Assembly: GCA_049518415.1 (NCBI GenBank)
Contig: JBEKRX010000030.1
Span: 3,890 to 67,889 of the forward strand
Origin: CAVQND01 sp049518415
GTDB lineage: Bacteria > Verrucomicrobiota > Verrucomicrobiia > Limisphaerales > UBA8199
Reading direction: 5' to 3'
Length of the DNA stretch: 64,000 bases
Shown here: piece by piece, positions 50,063 to 59,441 of the stretch
Numbering within the stretch: the first letter of the stretch is position 1
Layout of the letters: each line of letters starts with the position of its first letter
Made by a program: the position numbers and the translations under genes
Notes under the pieces: generated by a model
The model's input: only the letters and a program-made list of their open reading frames with translations
Told to the model about the DNA's origin: nothing
Database searches by the model: none

Positions 50063-52072
50063 TCAACGCGCCGTTCCATCCTGCCGACGAAGCTCGCTGC
50101 TTCGCCGAACGTTTTCCGCCCGCAACACCAGGATGGAATGAGGCGGAAGCTTAACCGGACGATCCAGCGCAACACTGTCGGACAAATGGACGGTGGTCAC
50201 ACTTTCCGGCTGGCCGGGCTTGTTGATCGCAGCGAGACTTGGCCCATTGATGCGCCACGCGATCACCGTAGGTGCTGGCAAAACGCCCTTCAGGCGGATC
50301 GGCAGCACCGCCTCCTGGTCGGTGGAATAATTGATCAACGCGAGGCCGAGACGGCCCGTCTGGTTGTCCCAGGCGGCGACGGCATCCACCGGCAAATTGC
50401 CATCCAGTTGTGTCGGCACCAATATCCCGCGGAGCTCGGCGCGGTAGAGCGCCAGCAAGTGACCGACCGGATCCATCACTGCGTAGTTCCGGCTGGTCTT
50501 GATGGCGGCGATGACGTTGACCGTCTGAGCCCAGTTGGCCATTTGCACGAGGTCGGCGGAGCGCAACAACTCGTTCATGGCGCGGCCCGCCGCAATCATG
50601 TCCCCGAGCGTGTAGTAGTGCTCGAACGGGCCGATGCCGCCGGCGTCCGGCGTCGGGTTCCAGTCGCGCACGATGCCCCATTCATCAATCGCCAGGCGCA
50701 CCCGTTTGAGTTCGGTGTCGCCCTTGCCGAGGCGGTCGCGGAAATCAGTCACAATGCGGCGCACGCCAGCCGCCACTCCACCGGAATAGTCAGCAAAGTT
50801 CTGTTCAAACGTTTTCGCGTCCTCGGCGCTGAAGGGTACGGGCAGCTTTCGTTCGGTGTAATGATGGCCGCTCAGGAGGTCCATGTTCGCGGCACAATGC
50901 GGCAGCATCACGTCGTTCCATTTCCCTGGCGCGCCGACGGCGATAATTTTGATGTGTGGATTCCGCGCCTTCATCGCGGCGACAAACGCGTTGTGCCGAA
51001 GCGCGTAGCGTTCCACCGACACGTTGCCGAGCTGCCACTCGCCGAACATCTCGTTGCCCACGCCCCACCAGGTTACCGCGTAAGGCTTGCGGTGGCCGTT
51101 CCTGGCACGCTCCGCGCCCCATCGGGTGTTCGCCGAACCGGTGAAATACTCCACCTCGTCCGCCGCCGCCGCCACGCTCCCAAGGCCGGTGTTCACGGCT
51201 ACGTACGGCTCGGCGCCGACTTCGGCGCAGAAGGCCATGAACTCATCCGCGCCAAAATCGTTGTCCTCGACATCATTCCAGGCGCGTTCCCAGCGCGGCG
51301 GTCGGCGGTCGCGGTCGCCGATGCCGTCCTGCCAGTTGTAACCGGAAACGAAGTTGCCGCCGGGCCAGCGGTAGAGCGGAGCCTTGAGTTTCTGAATCAG
51401 CGCCAGGGTGTCGGCGCGCATGCCCTGCACATTGTCGGCCGGCATGAGCGACAGATTGGCGATCCAGAGATACGCGGGCTGCGACAGCAACACCGACAGC
51501 GACGCAGACTCGGTCGTGGCCCCGGCGCGGAAGCGGAAGGGAATCTTGCGATACGCAAGGCCCGCGTCACCGAGGAGGAGGCTCTGGCCTTCGTCCGGCC
51601 TGTCGCCCCAGGCGAGGCGGATCTCCACCGGCGGGTTGGATGCGCCCACATGGGCCAGAATCGCGTAGCCGACGTATTCCTTGCCGGCAATCAGGCCGAG
51701 ATTATTTTGGCGGAGACCGCACTTCGCGCCTCTGGCGTCCCGCAACCACAGGGCCAGGCAGCGGTCCCCGCAGTAGGCGCCGGCGGGGTCGGGCAGCGCG
51801 TCGAAGACCGCGCCCGCGGGCCGCACGATTTCCCACGGCGACTTATTGGTAAGGTCGAGCAGGAATTTGCGGTCGCGCAATTTTTCAGCCCAGATGCCAT
51901 CATGAATGCAGCGACCGAGGTGCTCGATGAACTGGCTGTAAATGTAAGGCGAAATAACCGGGCCCGGCCGGGCGAGGTCCACGGAGAGCTGGGCGTCCGC
52001 CGCGGAGACCGCGATGGACGACGACCAGTGGGCAGCGAGACAAGCCAGCAGGAGGCTAAGACTTCTTTTCAT
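50063..52072 (-). CDS. Alpha-L-arabinofuranosidase (GH51-like)
   Basis: Exported glycosidase of 669 residues that removes arabinose side chains from hemicellulose or pectin. Signal peptide MKRSLSLLLACLAAHWSSSI AVSAADA. An N-terminal YSQFIEHLGRCIHDGIWAE and a carbohydrate-binding-like part precede the catalytic barrel: YRWPGGNFVSGYNWQDGIG, the acid/base WWGVGNEMFGEWQ and the nucleophile LAIDEWGIVRDWN. A C-terminal beta domain ends the protein. Length is typical. It is followed upstream (6 nt) by a Gfo/Idh/MocA gene on the same strand. Confidence 0.93.
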   Translation of the reverse strand: MKRSLSLLLACLAAHWSSSIAVSAADAQLSVDLARPGPVISPYIYSQFIEHLGRCIHDGIWAEKLRDRKFLLDLTNKSPWEIVRPAGAVFDALPDPAGAYCGDRCLALWLRDARGAKCGLRQNNLGLIAGKEYVGYAILAHVGASNPPVEIRLAWGDRPDEGQSLLLGDAGLAYRKIPFRFRAGATTESASLSVLLSQPAYLWIANLSLMPADNVQGMRADTLALIQKLKAPLYRWPGGNFVSGYNWQDGIGDRDRRPPRWERAWNDVEDNDFGADEFMAFCAEVGAEPYVAVNTGLGSVAAAADEVEYFTGSANTRWGAERARNGHRKPYAVTWWGVGNEMFGEWQLGNVSVERYALRHNAFVAAMKARNPHIKIIAVGAPGKWNDVMLPHCAANMDLLSGHHYTERKLPVPFSAEDAKTFEQNFADYSGGVAAGVRRIVTDFRDRLGKGDTELKRVRLAIDEWGIVRDWNPTPDAGGIGPFEHYYTLGDMIAAGRAMNELLRSADLVQMANWAQTVNVIAAIKTSRNYAVMDPVGHLLALYRAELRGILVPTQLDGNLPVDAVAAWDNQTGRLGLALINYSTDQEAVLPIRLKGVLPAPTVIAWRINGPSLAAINKPGQPESVTTVHLSDSVALDRPVKLPPHSILVLRAENVRRSSELRRQDGTAR

Positions 52073-52077
52073 CGTGG

Positions 52078-53448
52078 TTACATTCCCACAAAACTGTAAT
52101 CGTAAGGCTTCCTCATTTCCCTCGCGGCGTGGGCATTGCCTTCCTTGGCATTTTCGCCCACGAACCTTTCCCCGGCGGGGTCCCAGTCCAGCCTTCGTCC
52201 AACCCGCAAAGCGATCGCACCCAGGTGGGAGATGCAGGCGGAACGGTGGCCCACCTCAACGTCGCAGATCGCCAACTTCCTTGAGCGAATACAGTCAAAG
52301 AAGTTCCCCATGTGGTCATCGCTCGCATAGACCCTTTCCGCCTTCTCCGGGAGTGCGGCCTTGATGAGTTCAGGGTCGTTTGCCTTCAGATTTCCACGGT
52401 TGACCCAGATCCAGCCGTTGGAACCTTCGAAGCGGATGCCATTTCGCTGGCCCTGCGGATCTTCGATGCCCCCGAAAATGTTGTCCGCCTTGGTCGTGCG
52501 AACGTTTTCGATCACACCATTCGCGTAAGTGAACTTGACGTCATATTCGCTGTAAGCCGTGTAGCCTCCGGGAATGGGTTCGGCGAGCGGTTTGGCCTCG
52601 ACTTCGACGGGACCGGGGAGCCCGATGGCCCACAGGGCGATATCGTTGTGGTGCGCGCCCCAATCCGTCATGGTTCCGCCCGAGTAGTCGTACCAGTAAC
52701 GGAAGAAAGTGTGGCACCGTTGCGGCACGTATTCGACCTTGGGAGCCTGGCCAAGCCAGTAATCCCAATCCAAGCCCGCCGGAACGGGCGCGGTCTTGAA
52801 GGGACCATCGCGCAGTCCCGCCGGCAGCCAAACGGTGACCTCCTTGAGTTTGCCAATCCTCCCGTTGCGAACCAGTTCAACCGCGAGCCGGAACCTGGCA
52901 TCGCTGCGCTGCTGCGTGCCGGTTTGCAGTATGGTTTTGTGTTCGCGAACTGCCTGAATGAGGCGTTTGCCTTCATCAATGGTCAGCGTCAGAGGTTTCT
53001 CGCCATAGACATCTTTCCCGGCGAGAGTGGCGGCGAGATTGATCAACGTATGCCAGTGGTCAGGTGTGCCATTGATTACGGCATGAAGGTCGTCGCGTTC
53101 CATGACCTTGGGGAAATCGCTATATTTGGCGGGAACTTTGCCATCTTTCGTAAACTGCTTGGCCGCCTGCTCCACGTGGCTGGCGTCCACGTCGCAAACG
53201 GCGATTATGTCCCCAAAGCGGCTGGCGTTGCCGGCGTCGCCCTTGCCCATGCCCCCGCACCCGACGAGCGCAATCCCTGGACGGTCATTGGGTCCGAGTT
53301 TTTTCGGGGTCGGGGCTGCGGCCAGCTCCCGTTCAAGGAACCATACTGGCAAGCCGGTGGCAGCGGCGGCCAGCGAACATGATTTCAGAAACGACCGGCG
53401 GGAAATGTAAAAGTATTTCGTTTGCACAGCAAGATGTTCGCCTCCCAT
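52078..53448 (-). CDS. Tat-exported Gfo/Idh/MocA oxidoreductase 1
   Basis: 456 residues. Tat signal SRRSFLKSCSLAAAATGLPV; the NAD-binding motif is GIALVGCGGMGKGDAGNASR. The substrate domain has YGEKPLTLTIDEGKRLIQAV (the EKP motif), GTQQRSDARFRLAVELVRNG and DWGAHHNDIALWAIG (DxxxHxxD). Such secreted oxidoreductases act on sugars, some by retro-aldol or NAD-linked glycoside cleavage. It ends 6 nt before the GH51 gene. Start ATG at 53448. Confidence 0.92.
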   Translation of the reverse strand: MGGEHLAVQTKYFYISRRSFLKSCSLAAAATGLPVWFLERELAAAPTPKKLGPNDRPGIALVGCGGMGKGDAGNASRFGDIIAVCDVDASHVEQAAKQFTKDGKVPAKYSDFPKVMERDDLHAVINGTPDHWHTLINLAATLAGKDVYGEKPLTLTIDEGKRLIQAVREHKTILQTGTQQRSDARFRLAVELVRNGRIGKLKEVTVWLPAGLRDGPFKTAPVPAGLDWDYWLGQAPKVEYVPQRCHTFFRYWYDYSGGTMTDWGAHHNDIALWAIGLPGPVEVEAKPLAEPIPGGYTAYSEYDVKFTYANGVIENVRTTKADNIFGGIEDPQGQRNGIRFEGSNGWIWVNRGNLKANDPELIKAALPEKAERVYASDDHMGNFFDCIRSRKLAICDVEVGHRSACISHLGAIALRVGRRLDWDPAGERFVGENAKEGNAHAAREMRKPYDYSFVGM

Positions 53449-53616
53449 GGATGCGCCGGCAAGCGCAAAAGCGTCCGGCTCATGCCTTCAACCCTCTCAG
53501 GTTCAGTTCTAGCCGCCGGTTCTCCCTGATGACCTTGTCCATCTTGAGTTGGCTCTGTTCCGTTGCTGGCTTGCCACCAACAACTGAATTGGTTTTTCAT
53601 GCAATGGATGTCAATC

Positions 53617-55464
53617 TCAGGACCGTGCCGATGATAAGGTCAACCGCAGCCCCCAGTCCGTATCAGCCGGAAAATCCGGCAGCATAATGATTCCGATCGG
53701 GCTTGATCGCAGCGTCCCCCTGCCAACGTCCCGCCAGGCGGCGGTGCGGGGATCGAACCATTGCGCGCGGTAGAGGCTTTCGAGCCTGGCGCCCCGGACC
53801 TGGCTGCGCGGACACCCTTTCTCGAAATAGAGCAGGAATATTTCCTTGTCCGGCGTCCGGGCGCAGTAGGCCCAACCTTCATACGACTGCAGGACGGGCG
53901 TCTTGTTAGGTGAGACCAGATCCGCATTGGGGACCAGCTCCTGGTACCGCTTCCCGATCGAAAACGCGAAGGTCCGCAAATGCTGCATTTGCCCGGCGGA
54001 ACTCCACTGGAAAGCGTCCCACATCTTGACCGGCGCCTCGGCCTCGATATCCCCACCCCAGATCCCTTCGGCGCCATAAACATGCCCGGCGAGGCCTCCG
54101 GACAGAAAACACCCGTACATGGCCGAGCGCACGAACTGATCATCTTTCTCGGTCCCCCCGGGCGCGCCGTACTTGTAACCCACGGAGCGCGCATCGGCAT
54201 AACCGGAGTAATACGGCTCGCCGTTCAGGGCGGGTTGGGAATGGGGCGAATGGAAAATCTCGGTCAGGTACCAGTAGTTGTTGTGTTCGCGCATGTTCCC
54301 TGTTTGATGCAGTGTGACCCATGAATCTTCGCCCCAATTCTCCAGGGTGGAGGGATTCGAGTTGGCGGAAAGCAGCGTGCCAAAAGGCGGCGGCCCGAAC
54401 TGCTCGAGGACCATCCGAATCGCGGCCAGATAATCGCCCGGACTGACGGATTCGCTCAGAGTGTCCAGGTGAACCGGACTGAGGACGGTGTTATTCGCCT
54501 GGTAGCGGGACCAGATGTAGTGGATGAATCGGGCGTAAGAAGCCGGCCAGGCGTAGTACTTTTTCCAGCAAAGGCTGGCATCCCGCCTTGAGACCTCGAT
54601 GAAAGGAACAAATCCCTGCTCGTTCAGGTAATCCACTTTCCGATCGACGTAGCGGAAGTAGGCCGGGTTAACCCGGTCCACATCCGGGAACATGTTTTCA
54701 TAGCCCGGGACCTTGCCGGGGAAAAGGAATGGCCGGCCTCCTTCGTTGTCCATGTTCTTGGCGCTGTTTGCCCCGAATTCGAGCCAGGCCGAGCGGACGG
54801 TGGTTCGCGCCGGGTCGTTCATGACGACATGCCACGGCTGCCCGTCAGTCATCCAGTTCGGAAACGCGGCGATCAGGTTGATCCAGTTGAAGCCTTGCGC
54901 CTTGCGGTAACGAACGTAATCCTTAAACCCCGCCGTCGGCCCGAGCGGGCGCTCCTGGTCGTCGTCGTACCAGCGGAACCGATTTGCGCCCAGCGGCCAC
55001 CAGGTGTCGCCGAGGACGAAAAACGGGGTCCCATCGGCGTGCTCGAGTGCGTGATGATTGGCGGTCGGCCGCAGAAAACCTCGGCGCAAGGGGTTCGCCT
55101 GTTTCTCCGCTTCGCTCCAATCCATCGCCTCGAACGAACCGCTCTTGCCCGCGAGGCCATCATCCGCCGGACTTGAACCGCTTCTCCACGTCCATGTCCC
55201 TGGCTCCGTTGCCAGGAGCCGCACCCGAAAAGTCTGGCCGCCATCCCAGAAGCCATAAACCCGCTTCTTGAAGTTGGGTCCAGTGAGATCGACCCAAACC
55301 ACTGCCTCGGTGTAGGCGTTGGTGAAGGCGCGAGCGGCGGTGAAGGTCAGTTCCTGCTTCTCCCAAACGTGCGCGCCCATTGCACTGGGGGCCAGCGGAG
55401 CGGTCAGCAGCAGGACGGTGAGCACGAGCAGGAGACGTTTCAGGATAGACGAGGTCTTCCACAT
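53617..55464 (-). CDS. DUF5060/DUF4038-type glycoside hydrolase
   Basis: About 615 residues from the ATG at 55464, after which MWKTSSILKRLLLVLTVLLL is a signal peptide. An N-terminal DUF5060-like beta domain (VWEKQELTFTAARAFTNAYT, FWDGGQTFRVRLLATEPGTW) precedes a TIM barrel (ADGTPFFVLGDTWWPLGANR, FIEVSRRDASLCWKKYYAWP, IHYIWSRYQANNTVLSPVHLD, NEPYYSGYADAR near 410). This arrangement is shared with apiosidase/GH140-like enzymes acting on pectin. The exact substrate is unknown. It lies between the two Gfo/Idh/MocA genes in a catabolic set. Confidence 0.85.
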   Translation of the reverse strand: MWKTSSILKRLLLVLTVLLLTAPLAPSAMGAHVWEKQELTFTAARAFTNAYTEAVVWVDLTGPNFKKRVYGFWDGGQTFRVRLLATEPGTWTWRSGSSPADDGLAGKSGSFEAMDWSEAEKQANPLRRGFLRPTANHHALEHADGTPFFVLGDTWWPLGANRFRWYDDDQERPLGPTAGFKDYVRYRKAQGFNWINLIAAFPNWMTDGQPWHVVMNDPARTTVRSAWLEFGANSAKNMDNEGGRPFLFPGKVPGYENMFPDVDRVNPAYFRYVDRKVDYLNEQGFVPFIEVSRRDASLCWKKYYAWPASYARFIHYIWSRYQANNTVLSPVHLDTLSESVSPGDYLAAIRMVLEQFGPPPFGTLLSANSNPSTLENWGEDSWVTLHQTGNMREHNNYWYLTEIFHSPHSQPALNGEPYYSGYADARSVGYKYGAPGGTEKDDQFVRSAMYGCFLSGGLAGHVYGAEGIWGGDIEAEAPVKMWDAFQWSSAGQMQHLRTFAFSIGKRYQELVPNADLVSPNKTPVLQSYEGWAYCARTPDKEIFLLYFEKGCPRSQVRGARLESLYRAQWFDPRTAAWRDVGRGTLRSSPIGIIMLPDFPADTDWGLRLTLSSARS

Positions 55465-55575
55465 AAGCGCTCGCCGCACGGTTTGACACATCATGATCGA
55501 TCTGCCAGAGCGCGTCGGACAAGGCGCGATTCTCGCCCGACTCCAAGAAATCACCCGGTACATCCTTGCCATCGA

Positions 55576-56484
55576 TCAAACGTTCAGGGTCTTGAGATAC
55601 GCGACACTCTGCTGCGTCAATTCCCAAGGTTGCTCGACAAAGTAGTTTTTGACCCCGCCAACCTTCGCCGCGGTGAAGGTCTTCACCCAGTCGATGCTGC
55701 CTTGGCCGAGCGCAACCTGCGGGTGCCGCCCACCGCGCCGCCCCGCGGGCGCACCCTCGCGCGACGGAGCCGAGGTGTTCATGTCCACGTCCTGCAGATG
55801 CATCGAGTTGAAGCGGCCGGGGTACTTCAGGAAGTACTCGGCGCCGACCAGGCCCGCCGTGATGGTCGACATCTGGAATTGGAATTTGACCAGCTTCGGG
55901 TCGAGCAGGTCGAACAACCGGTCGTAGGTCCGCTTGCCATCCACCATCGAAAGCTCAAAGCCCTCGTTGTGCAGGCCCTGCTGCATGCCGGCCTTCGCCG
56001 CCACGGCCGCGATCTGGTTGTATTCGTCGACCGCCCTTTTCACCTGGTCGAGCGTCGGGTTGCTCCCCCCGTTCCCTTCGCCCAGGCTTGCGGTAATCAT
56101 CTGCGTGATGCCGATTTCTTTCGCCCACTCGAGGCTCTTCTCCTGGCTCTTCCGCAGCTCGCCCATGGTGAAGTGAGAACTCTCGGCTTTCAGGCCAAGA
56201 TCGGCCAAAATCCTGCTCGCTTCTTTCCCGTCAGCGAGCGCCGAGAACTCAGCGCCATAACCGATGGGCGAACACAGCTCGAGCCGGGTCACGCCTATCC
56301 CGGCCATCATCTTGGCGAATGCAGGAAAGTCCTTGAGCATCGAACGCAGCGGCCAGACCTGGCTGCCAATGGGCAGGCCCAGCGGATTTGCCACAAGCTT
56401 CGCCGCACTCTCGAGCAGCAACCCGACCGCGCCGGAACCGATCGCCACTCTCTTCATGAATTCCCGTCTGGACATCGCAGTCAT
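55576..56484 (-). CDS. Tat-exported sugar phosphate isomerase/epimerase
   Basis: About 302 residues. The start ATG at 56484 has AAGGAG 8 nt upstream; the leader MTAMSRREFMKRVAIGSGAV with GLLLESAAKL is a Tat signal. TIM barrel: PIGSQVWPLRSMLKDFPAFA, LELCSPIGYG, SSHFTMGELRKSQEKSLEWA, LHNEGFEL, FQFQMSTITAGLVGAEYFLK, FNSMHLQDVD and the terminal YFVEQPWELTQQSVAYL. Acts on an unknown sugar outside the cytoplasm. Adjacent to a Gfo/Idh/MocA gene whose stop is 16 nt upstream, so probably one operon. Confidence 0.9.
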   Translation of the reverse strand: MTAMSRREFMKRVAIGSGAVGLLLESAAKLVANPLGLPIGSQVWPLRSMLKDFPAFAKMMAGIGVTRLELCSPIGYGAEFSALADGKEASRILADLGLKAESSHFTMGELRKSQEKSLEWAKEIGITQMITASLGEGNGGSNPTLDQVKRAVDEYNQIAAVAAKAGMQQGLHNEGFELSMVDGKRTYDRLFDLLDPKLVKFQFQMSTITAGLVGAEYFLKYPGRFNSMHLQDVDMNTSAPSREGAPAGRRGGRHPQVALGQGSIDWVKTFTAAKVGGVKNYFVEQPWELTQQSVAYLKTLNV

Positions 56485-56500
56485 AAGCATTTCTCCTTTC

Positions 56501-58102
56501 TTACAGTTCCCAGCCCGGGCGATATTCACGCGTGAGGAACCGGTTCGCCTCGGGGAGGTTCGTGATCTTCGCGCCGGCGGAATCCCAGAGAAGTCTCCGG
56601 CCGCCGAGCCTCAGTGAGATGGCGGCCAGGTTCACCGCATCGCAGATCGGGCGTGCCAGCAGGAAATCGCCGTAGCTGGCAGGGCCGCCTTTGAAGGCCG
56701 TGATCCAGGCAGCCTCACGCCCTGAGGAACCGCCGCCCCGCCGGCCGCCGGCGCCGGGTTGGCGTGGGGCCGGCTCGGGCAACTGGTTCGCCGCTCGATA
56801 GGAGCGCATTCTCGCTTCGGGAATCAACTGCGGGTTTTCGCCGCGGAAGCCGCCCAGGATCTTTCCCTTGTCGCCGACGAACATCATGCCTTCTTCAGCC
56901 AGTTCCTTGTTTTCCGCCATGAGTTCCTCGGGCACGGCCGGTTTAATGCCACCGTCATACCAGAAGATGTCCAAGGCCGCCCGCTCCCCCTTGGCCGCGA
57001 ATCTCATGCGAATCGTGCAGGCGGCAGGAAAGGAGTAGTCGTTCTTGATCCGTAGGCAGACCTGGTCCGAAACTGTGCAGACGTGGCTGGGTGTCGATTC
57101 GACGCTGACCGGAGACTCCAAGTCGAGGAGCTGAAAAATCGGCCAGAGGCTGTAATGTCCCATGTCGGCGATGGACCCGCCGCCGAACTCATACCAGCCG
57201 CGGAAATTCGTGTGGGTGTAGTTGGGGTGATACGGGCGATCCAGCGAGGGGCCCAGCCAGAGGGCCCAGTCGAAACCCACGGGAACAGGAGGCGTGTCGG
57301 TCGGGAGGGTCGGGAACTGGGGCCACATCGGCCGCATCGACCAGTTGTGAATCTCCCGAAGCGTTCCGATGGCGCCGTTCTTGATCATGTCCAGGGCCTG
57401 TTTCTGACCGGCGCCTTCACTGGCCGGCAGGAAGTGCGTGGCGATCTTCTTCGCGCGGGCAGCCTCGATGACGGCCTGCGCCTCCAGCAGACGATTCGCC
57501 AGAGGCTTGTGCACGATCACGTTCATTCCCTTTTTCAGGGCCGCGATAGCTATGGTCGCGTGGGTGTGATCCGGCGTCATCACTTTTACCGCGGTCACAT
57601 CCTTCTCCTTTTCCAGCAACTCGCGGAAGTCCGCGTAAGTGGCGCATCCCTTGAATTGCTCCGTGCCGCGCTGCTTCGCGTAGTAGGTTTCCACGATCTC
57701 CTTGCCGACATCGCGGCCGCCGGGCGCGTGGTTGAAGCCTTCTCTCCAGGCCGGGTTCTGAATGAGCCGCCGGATTGCGTTTCGGATCTCATTTTTGCCC
57801 CATTCCAGGTAATTGACCCCGTCCTTTTCGACGTCGCACATGGCGACGATTTGGACGTCCGGCCTGGCGAGGATTCCCCCGATTTCCCGGATCGCCTGGG
57901 TCCCGAACCCGATGCAAGCCAGGGTAATCTTCTCGCTGGGCGCGACAAATCCCGGCCCCCCCAGCACGTGTCGCGGCACGATGGCGAAGGCGCCCGCCGC
58001 CGCGCCGCCAGTCAGCATGAACTGGCGCCGTGAAAGGCCGCGCGCAGGAGATGGGTTGCTGGTTGCGTCGGGGTTCCTCGGCGGTGAGTCTTTGCCTTTC
58101 AT
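56501..58102 (-). CDS. Tat-exported Gfo/Idh/MocA oxidoreductase 2
   Basis: About 533 residues from the ATG at 58102. Tat signal LSRRQFMLTGGAAAGAFAIV. Rossmann part with TLACIGFGTQAIREIGGILA and VQIVAMCDVEKDG; then VKVMTPDHTHATIAIAALKK with VHKPLANRLLEAQAVIEAA and GSIADMGHYSLWP. Longer than the first copy, with a low-complexity loop PAPRQPGAGGRRGGGSSGRE near residue 450. Probably oxidises or cleaves a sugar released by the neighbouring glycosidases. Confidence 0.92.
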   Translation of the reverse strand: MKGKDSPPRNPDATSNPSPARGLSRRQFMLTGGAAAGAFAIVPRHVLGGPGFVAPSEKITLACIGFGTQAIREIGGILARPDVQIVAMCDVEKDGVNYLEWGKNEIRNAIRRLIQNPAWREGFNHAPGGRDVGKEIVETYYAKQRGTEQFKGCATYADFRELLEKEKDVTAVKVMTPDHTHATIAIAALKKGMNVIVHKPLANRLLEAQAVIEAARAKKIATHFLPASEGAGQKQALDMIKNGAIGTLREIHNWSMRPMWPQFPTLPTDTPPVPVGFDWALWLGPSLDRPYHPNYTHTNFRGWYEFGGGSIADMGHYSLWPIFQLLDLESPVSVESTPSHVCTVSDQVCLRIKNDYSFPAACTIRMRFAAKGERAALDIFWYDGGIKPAVPEELMAENKELAEEGMMFVGDKGKILGGFRGENPQLIPEARMRSYRAANQLPEPAPRQPGAGGRRGGGSSGREAAWITAFKGGPASYGDFLLARPICDAVNLAAISLRLGGRRLLWDSAGAKITNLPEANRFLTREYRPGWEL

Positions 58103-58172
58103 AAAAAAGCTCAAGTATTGAATATTAGCGCTCGTGCGGAGTATGACGCGTCATGATGACAATCGTCAACAT

Positions 58173-59441
58173 TCACTTTGAGTTTGGGTCAGGCCGGTCC
58201 TTTCCCGACTGGCCCTCCGCGACCACACGGAACCTCAGCAGGCCGGGATAGGTCTTCGGTGGGCTTGGGTCGCTGCTGATGTATTCGATCTCGCCAACGG
58301 CATAACCGGCGTTTCCTTTGGCAAAATGCCCGTGTTTGGCCTTCCGGTCTGCTCTCCCGCTGTCCTCGGGCGGGATGTGTTGCGGGTCCACCGTGTCTTG
58401 GCGCTCAAGCTCGCCCGTTCCGTCGCTGACCCGCTCCCACCCGGTGCTGAGCATATCATAAAACCCCCAGGCGTTTGGCTGCCTGGACTTGACCGGCTTG
58501 GTCGCGTCGCTCGCCTGGTCCGCGTACTTCCCGGCAAACGTCGGATTCGACGTCCCAACGCGGGCCGCGTAATCCCACTCGGCGGCCGTCGGCAACCGGA
58601 CCTTCCGGCCAGATTTTTCCGAAAGGCGCCGGCAGAACTCGTGGATGTTGATGCAGGAAACATTGGCGGGAGCCTTCGAATCCGTGAACATCGGGTCTGT
58701 GTCGGGAGTCCGGGTCGCCATGGCGGCATCGTACATTTCCCACGTCACAGGGTGTTCTGCCAGGTAGAAGCCCCGGGTCAACGTCACCATGTGCGGCGGG
58801 TCCTCTTGCCAGTGCGGGCTCATGTAATAAGGCTCGCCCATCAAGAACCGGCCGGCCGGCACCCAGATGCACTTCAGCGACAGGCGGTCGCTGATCTTCA
58901 GGACCAGCGGCTCCTTGTCAGGCATCACGAAGGGCTTGTCCGGAGACAGCATCTTGTCCGGGTATTGGAACTGGGTCGGCTCGCACTTGCTCGCGGTGAT
59001 CCACTTCCTGCCGCCTCTTTCCGCGATGATGCCGGTCACTGCCATTACCTGCCGCGCGTTGTAGGTCGCGTCCCTTTCCAGTTTGTCCGCCATCGGCCCG
59101 TCCACAAAGTATTTCAATCTGGCCGTGAATTGATCCAATAGTGTCCGGGCGGCGTCGCCGTCGAGCCCTCGCTCAGGATAATACTCGGCCATGATCTTCT
59201 CGAATTCAGACTTGATCTGCGGCGGACCGTCCAGGGCATACACGAATACGCTCCGGTCCTTTTCTCCCGTATGGACGTGGTTCAGGACCATGCCCATGAT
59301 GGTGACTTGCTCGGCAGGCTCGGCGGATCGGTCACCTGCATCCCCGGCAACCACCGCTCCCAAGACCGGAACGTTGACGATCGACTTCAGCACGAGCAGG
59401 CCGATCCAAATGATGATTGATGAATGGCACAGGCGTCGCAT
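58173..59441 (-). CDS. Formylglycine-generating-enzyme-like (SUMF1/FGE) protein
   Basis: About 422 residues with an N-terminal membrane helix or signal (SSIIIWIGLLVLKSIVNVPV). The FGE-sulfatase fold lies in the C-terminal half: WVPAGRFLMGEPYYMSPHWQ, PPHMVTLTRGFYLAEHPVTW, NVSCINIHEFCRRLSEKSGR, VRLPTAAEWDYAARVG and WGFYDML. The Cys pair of true sulfatase-activating enzymes is not evident, so a binding or structural role is more likely. No sulfatase is in view. Start at 59441; a GTG ten codons upstream is also possible. Confidence 0.82.
   Translation of the reverse strand: MRRLCHSSIIIWIGLLVLKSIVNVPVLGAVVAGDAGDRSAEPAEQVTIMGMVLNHVHTGEKDRSVFVYALDGPPQIKSEFEKIMAEYYPERGLDGDAARTLLDQFTARLKYFVDGPMADKLERDATYNARQVMAVTGIIAERGGRKWITASKCEPTQFQYPDKMLSPDKPFVMPDKEPLVLKISDRLSLKCIWVPAGRFLMGEPYYMSPHWQEDPPHMVTLTRGFYLAEHPVTWEMYDAAMATRTPDTDPMFTDSKAPANVSCINIHEFCRRLSEKSGRKVRLPTAAEWDYAARVGTSNPTFAGKYADQASDATKPVKSRQPNAWGFYDMLSTGWERVSDGTGELERQDTVDPQHIPPEDSGRADRKAKHGHFAKGNAGYAVGEIEYISSDPSPPKTYPGLLRFRVVAEGQSGKDRPDPNSK

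Noticed and set aside
49832..52099. Open frame of 755 codons on the plus strand
   Set aside because: Antisense shadow of the GH51 gene.
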